64,000 nucleotides of DNA from Massilia varians (GCF_027923905.1 NZ_AP026966.1:3783001-3847000), one strand, 5' to 3'. Shown: positions 27,301 to 36,319, counted from the stretch's first letter. The notes: a model not told the origin generated them from the letters alone. A program made the numbers and translations.

Positions 27301-29387
27301 CCAACCTGCAGGCGCGCACCCAGACCGCCCTGATGTTCGCGGCGCTGGTCAACCACTGGACGCGGCCGCTGCGCAGCTCGGACGCGCTGTACGAGGAAGC
27401 ATTCGGCTGGGCGCTGGAAATCGGCGACTTCGTGCAGGTCGGCGTGGTGGCGGCCGTGCGCGCGACCGAGCGGATCATCCTGGGCGACTACCTGCCCGAC
27501 CTGCTGCACGCCATCGAGCGCGACCTGGCGCTGATGCGCGCCAACGGGCAGCAGGCGATGGCCGATTGCTGCGCCGGCGCGGCGCTCCAGCCGGTCAAGT
27601 GCCTGATGGGCCTGGCCCCACGCAGCGACAGCTACGACGACGCAGGCTTCAGCGAGGCCGCCTTCCTCGAGCAATATGGCGGCTCGAACCTGTTTCTCGC
27701 CTATTACCTGCAGGGGAAGATCCGCAACGCCTATCTGTTCGACAGCGCCGATGCGCAAGCGCTGGCCGGCCAGGTCGGCATCGTGACCCGGATGATGCGT
27801 GGCCAGGCCAAAGTGCCCGAGACGAGTTTTTACGCGGCGCTGATCTGGATCCGCGCCTTGCGGCGCGATCCCGCACGCGCCGATGCGGCCCAAGTGCTGA
27901 ACCGGATCGACGCCTTGCAGGCCGATCTCGCCGGGTGGGCCGAACTGGGACCGGAGGAACTGCGCGCCAGATACGCGCTGGTACAGGCGGAAATGGCACG
28001 CTACCGCCAGGACCTCGCATTGGCGACGCGCTCTTACCAGCGGGCGGTCGACGCCGCCGGCCGGGCCGCGTACGTCAATTTGCAGGCGCTGGCAAACGAG
28101 CTGTGCGGCGAATGCTGGATCGATCAGGACCTGCCGCGGGTGGCGGCGCTGTTCATCAAGGACGCCATTGCCTGCTACGCGCAGTGGGGGGCCGAGGGCA
28201 AGGTGACGCACATGCGCGAGCGCCACGGCGCCTTGCTGGCGAAGGTGGACGAAGAGGGAATGCAGTCGCATGCCGGCACGCTGACGCGCGGCGCCGCCGC
28301 GCTCGACCTGGCATCGCTGCTCAAGGCGACGCAGGCGGTGGCGAATGAAGTGGGCCTGCGCAAGGTACTGCAACGCCTGATTGCCGTCGCGCGCGAAAAC
28401 GCCGGGGCACAGGTGGCGCGCCTGCTGCTGTCCGACGGGGTGTACAGGCTGGAAGCCGATATCGATGGCGATGCCGTCACGGTGCTGCAATCCCGCGAGA
28501 TCGACCTGGATGCCGCGAGCGACCCGCAATTGCCGCTGTCGCTGCTGCGCTACGTGATCCGTACCGGCGCCGCGCTCATCGAAGACGATATCGCGCAGGG
28601 CTCGCGCTTCGCCGCCGATCCCTATGTGCGGCAGCACCAGCCGCGTTCCGTCATGTGCCTGCCGGTGCGGCACGCCGGCAATATCGACGGCATCCTCTAT
28701 TTCGAGAACCGGCTCGCCGAAGCCTCGTTCACCGACGAGCGTGTCGAGTTCCTGCGCATGCTCGGCGCACAGTCGATGATCTCGATCGCCAGCGCGAAGT
28801 TGCACGACAGCCTGGAGCAGCGCGTGGCGGAACGCACCGCCCAACTGGAAGAGGCCAACCGCAAGCTGGCCACCTTGTCCATCACCGACGGCCTGACGGG
28901 CCTGGCCAACCGGCGCCGCTTCGACGAGTATCTGCGCAGCGAGTCGGCGCGCGCCGCCCGCGCCGGACAGCCGCTCGCCGTCATCATGCTCGACGTCGAC
29001 TACTTCAAGAAGTTCAACGATCGCTATGGCCATCAGGCCGGCGACGCATGCCTGATCCGCGTCGCGGATGCGCTGGCGGCCGGCACCCGCCGCAGCGGCG
29101 ACCTGGCGGCGCGTTACGGCGGCGAGGAGTTCTCGATCGTGCTGCCCGATACCGGCGCCCGGGAGGCGCACGCCATCGGCGAAGCCTTGCGCGGCGCGAT
29201 CGAAGCGCTCGACATCGCCCATGCCGGCGCAGTCACGGGACGTGTGACGATCAGCGTCGGCGTCGCGATCCGGGCCCCACGGGAGGCCGGCGATCCGGAC
29301 ACGCTGATGCGTCGGGCCGACCTCGCCTTGTACCGCGCCAAGGAGGCGGGACGCAATCGCGTCGTGCTGGGCGGGGATGAGGCATGA
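24345..29387 (+). CDS. Ser/Thr kinase - ATPase - TPR-like - GAF - GGDEF giant signalling protein
   Basis: A 1680-residue multidomain protein. Residues 1 to about 275 are a protein-kinase domain with Lys (IVKLP), the catalytic loop HKDINPSN (about 135), DFG (about 156) and APEQ. A STAND/AAA-type ATPase follows: P-loop GYPGIGKS (about 331) and Walker B LFLDDLQWAD (about 458). A long alpha-helical TPR-like region covers about 600-1300, then GAF (about 1320-1480), a short coiled coil (LEQRVAERTAQLEEANRK) and GGDEF with motif GGEEF near 1592 and an RxxD I-site (RSGD). The usual relatives end in a histidine kinase; here the output is predicted c-di-GMP synthesis. It is cytoplasmic, with no TM segment. 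It is the main gene between the two tRNA-Cys copies. Confidence 0.92.
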   Translation: MSVLFDHEIIEYVHESARSLVYRARAADSATLIVKLPRQAAPGLSQLAQFKREYAIARRCRHPGVVRPLALQLHRGRWTMVHEDIGGLSLDKLLRARKASGHAPVQAGLGLDEFLDIALQLCAALEEVHRQGVIHKDINPSNLVWNGERRLLQLIDFGIASELPHENQGIVNPAALEGTLRYMAPEQTGRMNRRVDYRADFYALGATFYELLAGQPPFSADDEMELVHCHIAREPDWSHPALRALPGRLLAIVQRLLAKNAELRYQSLYGLRSDLDSCRASSSIPGLALSDRNGRFMVPQTLHGREDAIAALLEAFELSAAGQRTMLWVTGYPGIGKSAVVNEVHKPILARRGCFLAGKSDQFRRDLPYASLIQAFQELVRQLLCEPEASVRQWAERLRSALGNGLGVMVDLIPELALIVGPTEAAPAMTPEQAQRRLHRVFPRFVDVFAAAGRPLVLFLDDLQWADTATLRMIELFMGARDKGHLLLIGAYRDNEVDALHPLTALRDRLLAGGLHLPTLALGPLTEAQAGQIVAAAMRVAPADCAALTRLCFAKTGGNPFFLNQFLGSIHEAGHLRYRSDKDCWDWDLAAIAQAGHTDNVVDLLVDKIRRLPAATQRLLQLAGAVGNRFTLDMLALLVECSPWDAQHVLWPALDAGLVQPLDGSYKYVDVDARDSAVGYRFLHDRVQQAAYLIVDAGTRASNHLRIGRLLMRHTPQERQDERLFEIVEQLNAGRALIVDAVERVQLADMNRRAGLKARRSAAFMATLEHMRIGLELLPADAWHSHAGLWHALQLGMAEAAYLCGQFDAAEAIYPLVRARCPAPLQQVRCIAVQAHQYQLQGRLGEAIAVLREGLALLGFEIAHDVTQQKARFDELLADIARLQGTRAPELVAGELLAAGEMDDPVAAAALPMLHALWMAAYYAGQQELCQLMVLLMTRLSAQHGSSDFSAVAYVAYASILALRDGDHARSHRFGAMAMALARRRANLQARTQTALMFAALVNHWTRPLRSSDALYEEAFGWALEIGDFVQVGVVAAVRATERIILGDYLPDLLHAIERDLALMRANGQQAMADCCAGAALQPVKCLMGLAPRSDSYDDAGFSEAAFLEQYGGSNLFLAYYLQGKIRNAYLFDSADAQALAGQVGIVTRMMRGQAKVPETSFYAALIWIRALRRDPARADAAQVLNRIDALQADLAGWAELGPEELRARYALVQAEMARYRQDLALATRSYQRAVDAAGRAAYVNLQALANELCGECWIDQDLPRVAALFIKDAIACYAQWGAEGKVTHMRERHGALLAKVDEEGMQSHAGTLTRGAAALDLASLLKATQAVANEVGLRKVLQRLIAVARENAGAQVARLLLSDGVYRLEADIDGDAVTVLQSREIDLDAASDPQLPLSLLRYVIRTGAALIEDDIAQGSRFAADPYVRQHQPRSVMCLPVRHAGNIDGILYFENRLAEASFTDERVEFLRMLGAQSMISIASAKLHDSLEQRVAERTAQLEEANRKLATLSITDGLTGLANRRRFDEYLRSESARAARAGQPLAVIMLDVDYFKKFNDRYGHQAGDACLIRVADALAAGTRRSGDLAARYGGEEFSIVLPDTGAREAHAIGEALRGAIEALDIAHAGAVTGRVTISVGVAIRAPREAGDPDTLMRRADLALYRAKEAGRNRVVLGGDEA

Positions 29388-29507
29388 AACCCGGTTGCCG
29401 GAATGGCAGCGGGAGCGCCGCCTGAAATAAAAGCCCTGGCAGCGCCGCGCCATACGCGCCTTGCCGATTTCGTATACAGTCCGCCCTCCGCACAAAAGAG
29501 AGGAACC

Positions 29508-29720
29508 ATGGAACTGACGAATGAGGTGACACTCGACGGCAATCTGTACTGCTTCGAGGACGCGGCACGGGTGGCCGCAGCGCGCGCCTGGATCGATGCG
29601 AACGGCAAGGACAGCACGCGCTTGCGCAATGCCTTTCCCGATGCGCGCCCGGTCAGCACGCATCCATACGACTCGGGTAGCCAGCGCCGTGATGAGCACG
29701 ACAGGACTCCCCGGGCCTAG
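29508..29720 (+). CDS. Small hypothetical protein
   Basis: A 70-residue acidic-to-mixed protein starting MELTNEVTLDG, with AGAGGAACC just upstream of the ATG. The middle (FEDAARVAAARAWIDANG) looks like an amphipathic helix and the tail is polar. I recognise no family. Its end overlaps the 3' end of the converging LysR gene by 4 bp. The good ribosome site supports a real gene. Confidence 0.5.
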   Translation: MELTNEVTLDGNLYCFEDAARVAAARAWIDANGKDSTRLRNAFPDARPVSTHPYDSGSQRRDEHDRTPRA

Positions 29721-30568
29721 CGCCGCAACTCCGACATGATGTTCTCGGCCATGAAGTCGCACGGCGGGCGGCGCGACTTGCTGCTGCGCGCGAGGATGAC
29801 CTCCAGCGCATCGGGTTCCGGCAGGCCCTGTGCCTGGCCGAGCTGGCTCAGGTGCGCCGGCACCGCGCAGCGCGCCAGCGGTGCGATGGCCAGGCCTGCT
29901 TCGACCATGCTGAGCAGCCCCATCAGGCTCGGGCTTTCATACGACGTCCGGTAGGGAATCCTGGCCCGTTCCAGGCTGCGGATCGCGTTCTCGCGCGCCA
30001 CGCTGCCGGGCAGGAAAACGGCGATCGGCAGCGGCCGCTCGCGCCAGATCTCGTGCGCGCCGGGCGAGGCGGCCCAGACCATTGGCTCGAAGCGCACGAA
30101 CTCTCCCGACAGGCCCTTGACGCGTGTGGCGCACACCAGGTCGACCGTGCCGTCCTTCACCATGGGCGCGAGCGCCACGCTGGGCAGGCCGACCACCTGG
30201 ATCTCCACCTTCGGATACGTGGCGGAAAACTTCTTGAGGATCGGCGGCAGCAAGGACGAGGCATAGTCGTCGGGCACGCCGAGCACTACCCGGCCGGTGA
30301 CGTCGGGCCGGACCACCGCGGCCCAGGCTTCGTCGCGCAGGGCCAGCATGCGCCGCGCGTAGGTGAGCAGGACCTCGCCGTCCTGCGTCGGCGTGACGCT
30401 GCGCGGCCTGCGCACGAACAGCGGCTTGCCGAGCGCGGTCTCGAGCGTCTTGATCTGCATGCTCACCGCCGACTGCGATCGGTGGACGACTTCCGCCGCG
30501 CGGCTGATGTTGCCGGTATCGGCCACCGCCACGATCATGGCCAGGACGTCCAGGTCGAGTGCTTTCAC
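29717..30568 (-). CDS. LysR family transcriptional regulator
   Basis: A 283-residue regulator with an N-terminal helix-turn-helix (MIVAVADTGNISRAAEVVHRSQSAVSMQIKTLE, residues 12-45) and a periplasmic-binding-like effector domain. The start is GTG. It is divergent from the alpha/beta hydrolase gene, with 88 bp between them, so it probably controls that gene. The effector is unknown. Confidence 0.9.
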   Translation of the reverse strand: MKALDLDVLAMIVAVADTGNISRAAEVVHRSQSAVSMQIKTLETALGKPLFVRRPRSVTPTQDGEVLLTYARRMLALRDEAWAAVVRPDVTGRVVLGVPDDYASSLLPPILKKFSATYPKVEIQVVGLPSVALAPMVKDGTVDLVCATRVKGLSGEFVRFEPMVWAASPGAHEIWRERPLPIAVFLPGSVARENAIRSLERARIPYRTSYESPSLMGLLSMVEAGLAIAPLARCAVPAHLSQLGQAQGLPEPDALEVILARSSKSRRPPCDFMAENIMSELRR

Positions 30569-30656
30569 AGATATCAGAAAAACAGATAGATGCCTTCAAT
30601 ATTATGCGATTTTCTTAAGCAATGCCATCGTGCATAGTATTGGAAAGGAGCCAGAC

Positions 30657-31517
30657 ATGAACGCAGCCACCGATCCACGCATCTTCGCAGTCCCCGAGCT
30701 TTGCTTTGCCACCGTCCCGTCCGGGGTACGCATCCCCTACGTGGCATCCGGGTCCGGCGAGCCGCTGCTCTTCGTGCATGGCTCGCTGTGCGACTACCGC
30801 TACTGGAACAGCCAGTCGGACGCCTTGTCACAGCACTTCCGCTGCTACTCGGTCAGCCTCAGCCACTATTGGCCGGCCGACGAGGGCGAGGCATCGGGCG
30901 CTTTCAGCTGGCGGCTGCACGTCGCGGAGCTGGCGCAGTTCATCCGGGCGATGAACCTGGGCCCGGTGCATCTGGTGGGCCATTCGCGGGGCGCATGTGT
31001 CGCCTTCAACCTGGCGCGCGAAGTTCCCGAGCTGGTGAAAACCTTGAGCCTGGCGGACCCCGCCGGCCCGCTGCAAACCGGCGCGATGCCGCCAGCGCCG
31101 CTGCCACCGTCTGCCGAGGCGGTCCGCACGCGCGTTGCCGACCTGATCGCGCATGGCGAACTCGAGGCCGGCCTGGAGCTGTTCGTCGACTCGGTGAGCA
31201 TGCCCGGCATCTGGCGCAAGAGCCCGGCCTCGTTCCGCGCGATGGCGCTTGCCAATGCGGGAACGCTGCCGAAGCAGTTCCGCGACCCCTTGCCGGCCTA
31301 CACCCGCGCCGGGGCGGCGCAGGTGCGCTGCAGGACCCTGCTCGTCGCAGGGGAACGCAGCCCGCGCACGTACCGCGATAACGTCGAACACCTGGCAGGC
31401 TGGATCGGACACGTGGACAAGCGCACCATGGCGGGCGCGTCGCATGGGATGAACGTGACGCACGCGGCGGCGTTCAACCGCCTGCTGCAGTCTTTTCTGG
31501 GGAAACAGGCGGCATGA
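30657..31517 (+). CDS. Alpha/beta-fold hydrolase
   Basis: A 286-residue cytoplasmic hydrolase: HG motif (LLFVHGSLCDYRYW, about residue 40), nucleophile elbow GHSRGA (about 108), acid region near 230 and catalytic His in GASHGMN (about 263). The start at 30657 is chosen for AAAGGAG upstream, although the frame is open further 5'. Divergent from the LysR gene. The substrate is unknown; haloperoxidase- or esterase-type enzymes are possible. Confidence 0.85.
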   Translation: MNAATDPRIFAVPELCFATVPSGVRIPYVASGSGEPLLFVHGSLCDYRYWNSQSDALSQHFRCYSVSLSHYWPADEGEASGAFSWRLHVAELAQFIRAMNLGPVHLVGHSRGACVAFNLAREVPELVKTLSLADPAGPLQTGAMPPAPLPPSAEAVRTRVADLIAHGELEAGLELFVDSVSMPGIWRKSPASFRAMALANAGTLPKQFRDPLPAYTRAGAAQVRCRTLLVAGERSPRTYRDNVEHLAGWIGHVDKRTMAGASHGMNVTHAAAFNRLLQSFLGKQAA

Positions 31518-31607
31518 GCGTTCGGGCCGGATCGTGTGGCGCCGATCGTCGAAGCCGGTTTCGACTAGCGATTGCATCGGGCTGCTGAGGGCTGGATCCA
31601 AAAGCAA

Positions 31608-31628
31608 ACGGGCCCGATCGGGGCCCGT
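31608..31628 (-). terminator. Terminator of the tRNA Gly-Cys transcript
   Basis: ACGGGCCC-GATCG-GGGCCCGT stem followed on the minus strand by TTTGCTTTT. It lies 13 bp after the tRNA-Cys 3' end. Confidence 0.75.
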
Positions 31629-31641
31629 GCTTGGAAATTTC

Positions 31642-31715
31642 TGGAGGCGAGGACGGGAGTCGAACCCGTCTAGACGGCTTTGCAGGCCGCTGCATAACCG
31701 CTTTGCTACCTCGCC
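31642..31715 (-). tRNA. tRNA-Cys (GCA), cluster copy
   Basis: 74 nt with encoded CCA; acceptor GGCGAGG/CCTCGCC, anticodon GCA, T-loop GTTCGAC. It is last in the pgsA-tRNA-Gly-tRNA-Cys order, the same order as in Escherichia coli (pgsA-glyW-cysT). Confidence 0.95.
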
Positions 31716-31789
31716 CGAGGTAATCTTGGGATAGCTGACCCGGCCGGTTATCTGCCGTATCAACCGAGAAGCAATGTCTTCTCTGAATC

Positions 31790-31865
31790 TGGAGCGGGAG
31801 AAGAGTCTCGAACTCTCGACCTCAACCTTGGCAAGGTTGCGCTCTACCAACTGAGCTACTCCCGC
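31790..31865 (-). tRNA. tRNA-Gly (GCC), copy 4 of cluster
   Basis: 76 nt with CCA; acceptor GCGGGAG/CTCCCGC, D-loop AGTTGGTAGAG, anticodon GCC, T-loop GTTCGAG. Identical to the other three copies. Confidence 0.95.
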
Positions 31866-31893
31866 ATTGGAGTACTACTTTTCGTAAAACCTT

Positions 31894-31969
31894 TGGAGCG
31901 GGAGAAGAGTCTCGAACTCTCGACCTCAACCTTGGCAAGGTTGCGCTCTACCAACTGAGCTACTCCCGC
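31894..31969 (-). tRNA. tRNA-Gly (GCC), copy 3 of cluster
   Basis: Identical in sequence to the neighbouring tRNA-Gly genes. Its spacer to the downstream copy is only 28 bp. Confidence 0.95.
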
Positions 31970-32015
31970 ATTGGAGTCTTACATTACCTGTCGCGCCAAG
32001 CTATCCGAAGATAAC

Positions 32016-32091
32016 TGGAGCGGGAGAAGAGTCTCGAACTCTCGACCTCAACCTTGGCAAGGTTGCGCTCTACCAACTGAGCTACTCCCGC
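32016..32091 (-). tRNA. tRNA-Gly (GCC), copy 2 of cluster
   Basis: Identical tRNA-Gly(GCC) with encoded CCA. The 46-bp spacer to copy 3 is unrelated to the other spacers, so only the tRNA unit is repeated. Confidence 0.95.
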
Positions 32092-32172
32092 GTACAGAAC
32101 AACGATTATCGCAGAACTTTGACATTTTCTCAAGTTTCTCAATCGTGCATCCGATCGTGTCACCTGAAAAAC

Positions 32173-32248
32173 TGGAGCGGGAGAAGAGTCTCGAACTCTC
32201 GACCTCAACCTTGGCAAGGTTGCGCTCTACCAACTGAGCTACTCCCGC
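32173..32248 (-). tRNA. tRNA-Gly (GCC), copy 1 of cluster
   Basis: First tRNA after pgsA, 96 bp beyond the pgsA stop, same strand. Acceptor GCGGGAG/CTCCCGC, anticodon GCC. Confidence 0.95.
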
Positions 32249-32344
32249 TTTGTCTTTCATTCTGCTGCGTTGTCGTCGCAACAGGCAGGCATTATAGAGA
32301 TTCTATTCCGTACGTCAAGGATGAGACAGAACATTTATTACAAC

Positions 32345-32923
32345 TCAGATGATCCCGGATTTTTCCTTGATCAAGGGCCAGGCCCGGCGCAGGTAGTAGA
32401 ACATCGACCAGACCGTCAGTGCGCCGGCGATCCACAAGAGGTACTCGCCCCAGTAGAGGGTGTCGATGCCGAACAGGACGTCATGAAACAGCAGCATCGG
32501 AATCGCCGTCATCTGGGCGGCGGTCTTGATCTTGCCGAGCGAGCTCACCGCCACCGACTTGGTGGCGCCGATCTGGGCCATCCATTCGCGCAGCGCCGAG
32601 ATGGTGATCTCGCGGCCGATGATGATGAAGGCGATGATGGCGTTCACGCGGTCCAGCTGCACCAGCACCAGCAAGGCGCCGGCCACCATCAGCTTGTCCG
32701 CGACCGGGTCGAGGAAGGCGCCGAAGGCCGAGGTCTGGTTCCAGCGGCGCGCCAGGAAGCCGTCGAACCAATCGGTGACGGCGGCGATGATGAACACCAG
32801 GGTCGCGGCCAGGTTGCGGTCGGCCAGCGGCAGCCAGTGGGTCGGGAGATAGAAGACGCCTACAACCAGGGGAATCAGCGCTACACGTAGCCAGGTCAGG
32901 AGAATCGGGATGTTGAAAGGCAT
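32345..32923 (-). CDS. pgsA: CDP-diacylglycerol-glycerol-3-phosphate 3-phosphatidyltransferase
   Basis: A 192-residue inner-membrane enzyme making phosphatidylglycerol phosphate. The CDP-alcohol phosphotransferase signature is readable as DWFDGFLARRWNQTSAFGAFLDPVADK (D..DG..AR....G..LD..AD), about residues 57-82, with about five hydrophobic helices. The start MPFNIPILLTWLRV at 32923 matches the usual PgsA N-terminus; the frame is open 60 nt further. Located between uvrC and the Gly/Cys tRNA genes, as in E. coli. Confidence 0.95.
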   Translation of the reverse strand: MPFNIPILLTWLRVALIPLVVGVFYLPTHWLPLADRNLAATLVFIIAAVTDWFDGFLARRWNQTSAFGAFLDPVADKLMVAGALLVLVQLDRVNAIIAFIIIGREITISALREWMAQIGATKSVAVSSLGKIKTAAQMTAIPMLLFHDVLFGIDTLYWGEYLLWIAGALTVWSMFYYLRRAWPLIKEKSGII

Positions 32924-33015
32924 AGAAAAAGCACTGATATCGGGAATGAAAAGTTTCGGCGACAGTCTACATGGGTATTGCAAATCGGACTAGTTGACTC
33001 GTCTGTATGCGCTCC

Positions 33016-33044
33016 AAAAACAAAACCGGGGCGCAGGCCCCGGT
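33016..33044 (-). terminator. Terminator after uvrC
   Basis: ACCGGGGC-GCAG-GCCCCGGT stem; on the minus strand it is followed by TTTGTTTTT. It separates uvrC from pgsA. Confidence 0.85.
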
Positions 33045-33052
33045 CCGGTAAG

Positions 33053-35104
33053 TCAATGCAGCTGGCGGTAAATCTCCTCCGCCAGCGTACTCGAGATGCC
33101 CTCCACCGACATCAGGTCTTCCACGCTGGCGTCGATCACGCCGCGCAGGCCGCCGAAGCGCGCCAGCAGGCGCTGGCGGCGCTTGGCGCCGATGCCTTCG
33201 ATCTCCTCCAGGCGCGAGGCTTGTCTTGCCTTGGCGCGCTTGGCGCGCATGCCGGTGATCGCGAAGCGGTGCGCCTCGTCGCGGATCATGGCCACCAGCA
33301 TCAGCGCGGCCGATTCCTTGCCCAGCTCCTGCGGCGCGCGGCCGTCGGCGAAGATCAGGGTTTCCAGGCCCACGCGGCGCCCTTCCCCCTTGGCCACGCC
33401 GACGATCATCGAGGTGCTCAAGCCCAGCTCCTCGAATACCTGGCGCGCCATCTCGACCTGGCCCTTGCCGCCGTCGACCAGCACGATGTCGGGCATGACG
33501 CCTTCGCCGCCCGCCACCTTTTCGTAGCGGCGCTGCAGCACCTGGCGCATCGCGGCGTAGTCGTCGCCCGGCGTGATGCCGTTGATGTTGAAGCGGCGGT
33601 ACTCGCCGTTCTGCATCTGGTGGTGGTGGAACACCACGCAGGACGCCTGGGTCGCTTCGCCCGCCGTGTGGCTGATGTCGAAGCATTCGATGCGCAGCTC
33701 GTCGAGGGTGTCGCTGTCCAGCGCCAGCACCTCGGCCAGCGCGCGCGTGCGCGCCTGCTGCGAACCCTGCTCGGACAGCAGGCGCGCCAGCGCGATCTCG
33801 GCGTTCTTACAGGCCAGCTCCAGCCACTGGCGGCGCTGCCCCTGCGGCTGGAAGATCAGGTTGATGCGATGGCCGCACTGTTCGGACAGGGCCACGATCA
33901 GCTCCGGCTGGTCGAACTCGATGTTCAGGATCAGGGTGCCCGGGATGAACTGGCCCGCGTAGTGCTGGGCCAGGAAGGCGCACAGCACCTCGACCTCGAT
34001 CGGGCATTCGCCGAGCGACTCGCCGACGTGGGTCGGGAAGTAGGCGCGGTCGCCCAGGTGGCGTCCGCCGCGCACCATCGCCAGGTTGACGCAGGCGCGG
34101 CCGCCCTGCACCACCACGGCAATCACGTCGACGTCGGCGTCGCCCACGGTTTCCATGCTCTGCGCGTGCAGCACTTTCGACAGGGCCTGGATCTGGTTGC
34201 GCACGCTGGCGGCCTGCTCGAACTTCAGCTCCATCGCGTAGGACTGCATCTTCTGCTCCAGGTCCTCCAGCACCTCGCTCTGGCGCCCGCGCAGGAAACG
34301 CGCGGCGTTGTCGACGTCGCGCTTGTAGTCTTCCGGCGTGATCAGGTCGACGCAGGGCGCGCTGCAGCGGCCGATCTGGTGCAGCAGGCAGGGACGGGTG
34401 CGGTTGCTGTAGACGCTGTCCTCGCAGGTGCGCAGCAGGAACACCCGCTGCAGCAGCTGGATCGATTCCTTGGCCGCCCAGGCGGAAGGAAACGGCCCGA
34501 AGTACTGGTTCTTCTTGTCCAGCGCGCCGCGGTAGTAGCCCAGGCGCGGCGCCTCGCCGCCCGTGATCCGGATGTAGGGGTAGCTTTTGTCGTCGCGGAA
34601 CAGGATGTTGTAGCGCGGCTTGAGCGACTTGATCAGGTTGTTTTCCAGGATCAGCGCCTCGGCCTCGCTGCTCGTCACCGTGGTTTCCAGGTGCGCGATC
34701 TGCGACACCATCATCGCGATGCGCGGGCTCGACAAGTTCTTCTGGAAGTAGCTCGACACCCGGCTCTTGAGGTTGCGCGCCTTGCCGACGTAGAGCACGT
34801 TCTGGTTGGCGTCGAAATAGCGGTACACGCCTGGCAGCCCGGGCAGTTTTGCCACAGTCGCCAGCACCTGCTCGCGCGCCGCCTCGCCCGGCTGCACCGG
34901 TTGTGCCGCGTCGCCCTTCAAAGTCGCTTTCAGTTCTTCTTTCATGGCCTGCCAACTGTCCGGCCGCACGCGTGGCGCGACGGCCTCAATCTTCCTGATC
35001 CTGGGTCTGGCGGCGCCGATGCGCGCCGGCTTGGGGGACGGAACCGGCATCGCGGCACCACAGCTCGCCACATAGGCGACATCCCGCTCGTCTTCCTTGC
35101 TCAT
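33053..35104 (-). CDS. uvrC: Excinuclease ABC subunit C
   Basis: UvrC makes both incisions during nucleotide excision repair. The GIY-YIG domain is clear ([31 protein letters not shown], about residues 88-118), followed by the UVR helix pair (about 260-295), the RNase H-like nuclease half with DGG ([13 protein letters not shown]) and a C-terminal double helix-hairpin-helix ([19 protein letters not shown]). At 683 residues it is longer than the roughly 610 usual, because of an extra N-terminal 55-85 residues. A later start at 34945 (MKEELKATL) is possible. Confidence 0.95.
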   Translation of the reverse strand: MSKEDERDVAYVASCGAAMPVPSPKPARIGAARPRIRKIEAVAPRVRPDSWQAMKEELKATLKGDAAQPVQPGEAAREQVLATVAKLPGLPGVYRYFDANQNVLYVGKARNLKSRVSSYFQKNLSSPRIAMMVSQIAHLETTVTSSEAEALILENNLIKSLKPRYNILFRDDKSYPYIRITGGEAPRLGYYRGALDKKNQYFGPFPSAWAAKESIQLLQRVFLLRTCEDSVYSNRTRPCLLHQIGRCSAPCVDLITPEDYKRDVDNAARFLRGRQSEVLEDLEQKMQSYAMELKFEQAASVRNQIQALSKVLHAQSMETVGDADVDVIAVVVQGGRACVNLAMVRGGRHLGDRAYFPTHVGESLGECPIEVEVLCAFLAQHYAGQFIPGTLILNIEFDQPELIVALSEQCGHRINLIFQPQGQRRQWLELACKNAEIALARLLSEQGSQQARTRALAEVLALDSDTLDELRIECFDISHTAGEATQASCVVFHHHQMQNGEYRRFNINGITPGDDYAAMRQVLQRRYEKVAGGEGVMPDIVLVDGGKGQVEMARQVFEELGLSTSMIVGVAKGEGRRVGLETLIFADGRAPQELGKESAALMLVAMIRDEAHRFAITGMRAKRAKARQASRLEEIEGIGAKRRQRLLARFGGLRGVIDASVEDLMSVEGISSTLAEEIYRQLH

Positions 35105-35133
35105 TTCCGACCTACATCCTGCCTACTCTTGCT

Positions 35134-35535
35134 TTATACGGCCACGTCCTTGGTCACGATCACGAAGGCCACCGCATAATCGGCCTCGTCGCTGACTGTC
35201 ACCTGCGCGCTCAAACCATTGGCGCGCATGAAGTCCTCCAGCGCCCCGCTGCAGACGATGACCGGCTTGCCGCTGGGCGCGTTGAGCATCTGGGCCGAGC
35301 GCCAGGTCATGGGCATGCGCATGCCCAGCCCGATCGCTTTCGAGAACGCTTCCTTGGCCGAAAAGCGGGTGGCCAGGAAGCGCAGTCCGCGCACTGCGTT
35401 CTTGCTGCTGCGCGCATGGTACTTCGCCAGCTCCTCGGGGCCGAGGATCTTCTCGGCGAAGCGCGGGCCGCTGCGCGCGAGGGCCGCCTCGACACGCGAG
35501 ATCTGGACGATGTCGGTGCCGATGCCGTAGATCAT
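35134..35535 (-). CDS. acpS: Holo-[acyl-carrier-protein] synthase
   Basis: A 133-residue phosphopantetheinyl transferase that activates AcpP using CoA. It shows [16 protein letters not shown] (Mg-binding Asp) at the start and [17 protein letters not shown] (about residues 51-68), the family signatures. It begins 1 bp after pdxJ ends and uvrC follows, so all are in one operon. Confidence 0.96.
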   Translation of the reverse strand: MIYGIGTDIVQISRVEAALARSGPRFAEKILGPEELAKYHARSSKNAVRGLRFLATRFSAKEAFSKAIGLGMRMPMTWRSAQMLNAPSGKPVIVCSGALEDFMRANGLSAQVTVSDEADYAVAFVIVTKDVAV

Positions 35536-35536
35536 C

Positions 35537-36310
35537 TCAGGCCCCTGCCCCGTATTGCACGGCGAGGCGCGCCGCCACCATGATGGCCTTCATTTCGCGC
35601 ACCGCGTTCTCCCAGCCCGCGAACAGGGCGTGGGCGACGATCGCGTGGCCGATGTTGAGCTCGTGGATGTCGCTAATGGCCGCGATCGGCTGCACGTTGG
35701 TGTAGTGCAGGCCGTGACCCGCGTTCACGCGCAGGCCGCGCGAGGCGCCCGCATGCACGCCGAGCTTGATGCGCTCGATCTCGCGCAGCGCTTCATCCCC
35801 TTCCGCTTCGGCATAGCGGCCGGTATGCAGTTCGATGACGGTGGCGCCAACGGCGCTTGCCGCCTCGATCTGCTGTTCGTCGGCGTCGATGAACAGCGAA
35901 ACGCGGATGCCTTCGCTTTTGAGCTGCTGCACCGCCGCCTCGACTTCCTTGTAGTAGCGGATCACGTCCAAACCGCCCTCGGTGGTGACTTCCTCGCGCC
36001 GTTCCGGCACCAGGCACACGTCCTGCGGCTTGACCTGGCAGGCGAAGTCGATCATCTCGCGGGTCACCGCCGCTTCCAGGTTCATGCGGGTGCCCAAGAG
36101 CGGGCGCAGCGCGACCACGTCGGCATCCTTGATGTGGCGGCGGTCTTCGCGCAGGTGCAGGGTGATCAGGTCGGCGCCGGCCTGCTCGGCCAGCAGGGCC
36201 GCGCGGATCGGGTCCGGATACGTGGTGCCGCGGGCATTGCGCACGGTGGCGATGTGGTCGATGTTGACGCCGAGGTCGATGACGGAGCCAAGGGGTTGCA
36301 GGAAGCTCAT
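35537..36310 (-). CDS. pdxJ: Pyridoxine 5'-phosphate synthase
   Basis: A 257-residue TIM-barrel enzyme that condenses deoxyxylulose 5-phosphate with 3-amino-2-oxopropyl phosphate to form pyridoxine phosphate. It has the N-terminal [27 protein letters not shown] (about 53), and the C-terminal [11 protein letters not shown] (about 200) and [14 protein letters not shown]. It lies between recO and acpS, the standard proteobacterial order, with short spacers of 9 and 1 bp. Confidence 0.97.
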   Translation of the reverse strand: MSFLQPLGSVIDLGVNIDHIATVRNARGTTYPDPIRAALLAEQAGADLITLHLREDRRHIKDADVVALRPLLGTRMNLEAAVTREMIDFACQVKPQDVCLVPERREEVTTEGGLDVIRYYKEVEAAVQQLKSEGIRVSLFIDADEQQIEAASAVGATVIELHTGRYAEAEGDEALREIERIKLGVHAGASRGLRVNAGHGLHYTNVQPIAAISDIHELNIGHAIVAHALFAGWENAVREMKAIMVAARLAVQYGAGA

Positions 36311-36319
36311 GTGTGGTCT

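Noticed and set aside
25995-29762. Minus-strand open frame of 1255 codons opposite the kinase-GGDEF gene
   Set aside because: No domain recognised; composition of an antisense shadow, while the plus strand carries kinase, ATPase and GGDEF motifs.
31790-32248. Regularly repeated 76-bp units resembling a CRISPR array
   Set aside because: Each unit is a complete tRNA-Gly gene with cloverleaf stems and CCA, and spacers vary in length from 28 to 81 bp.
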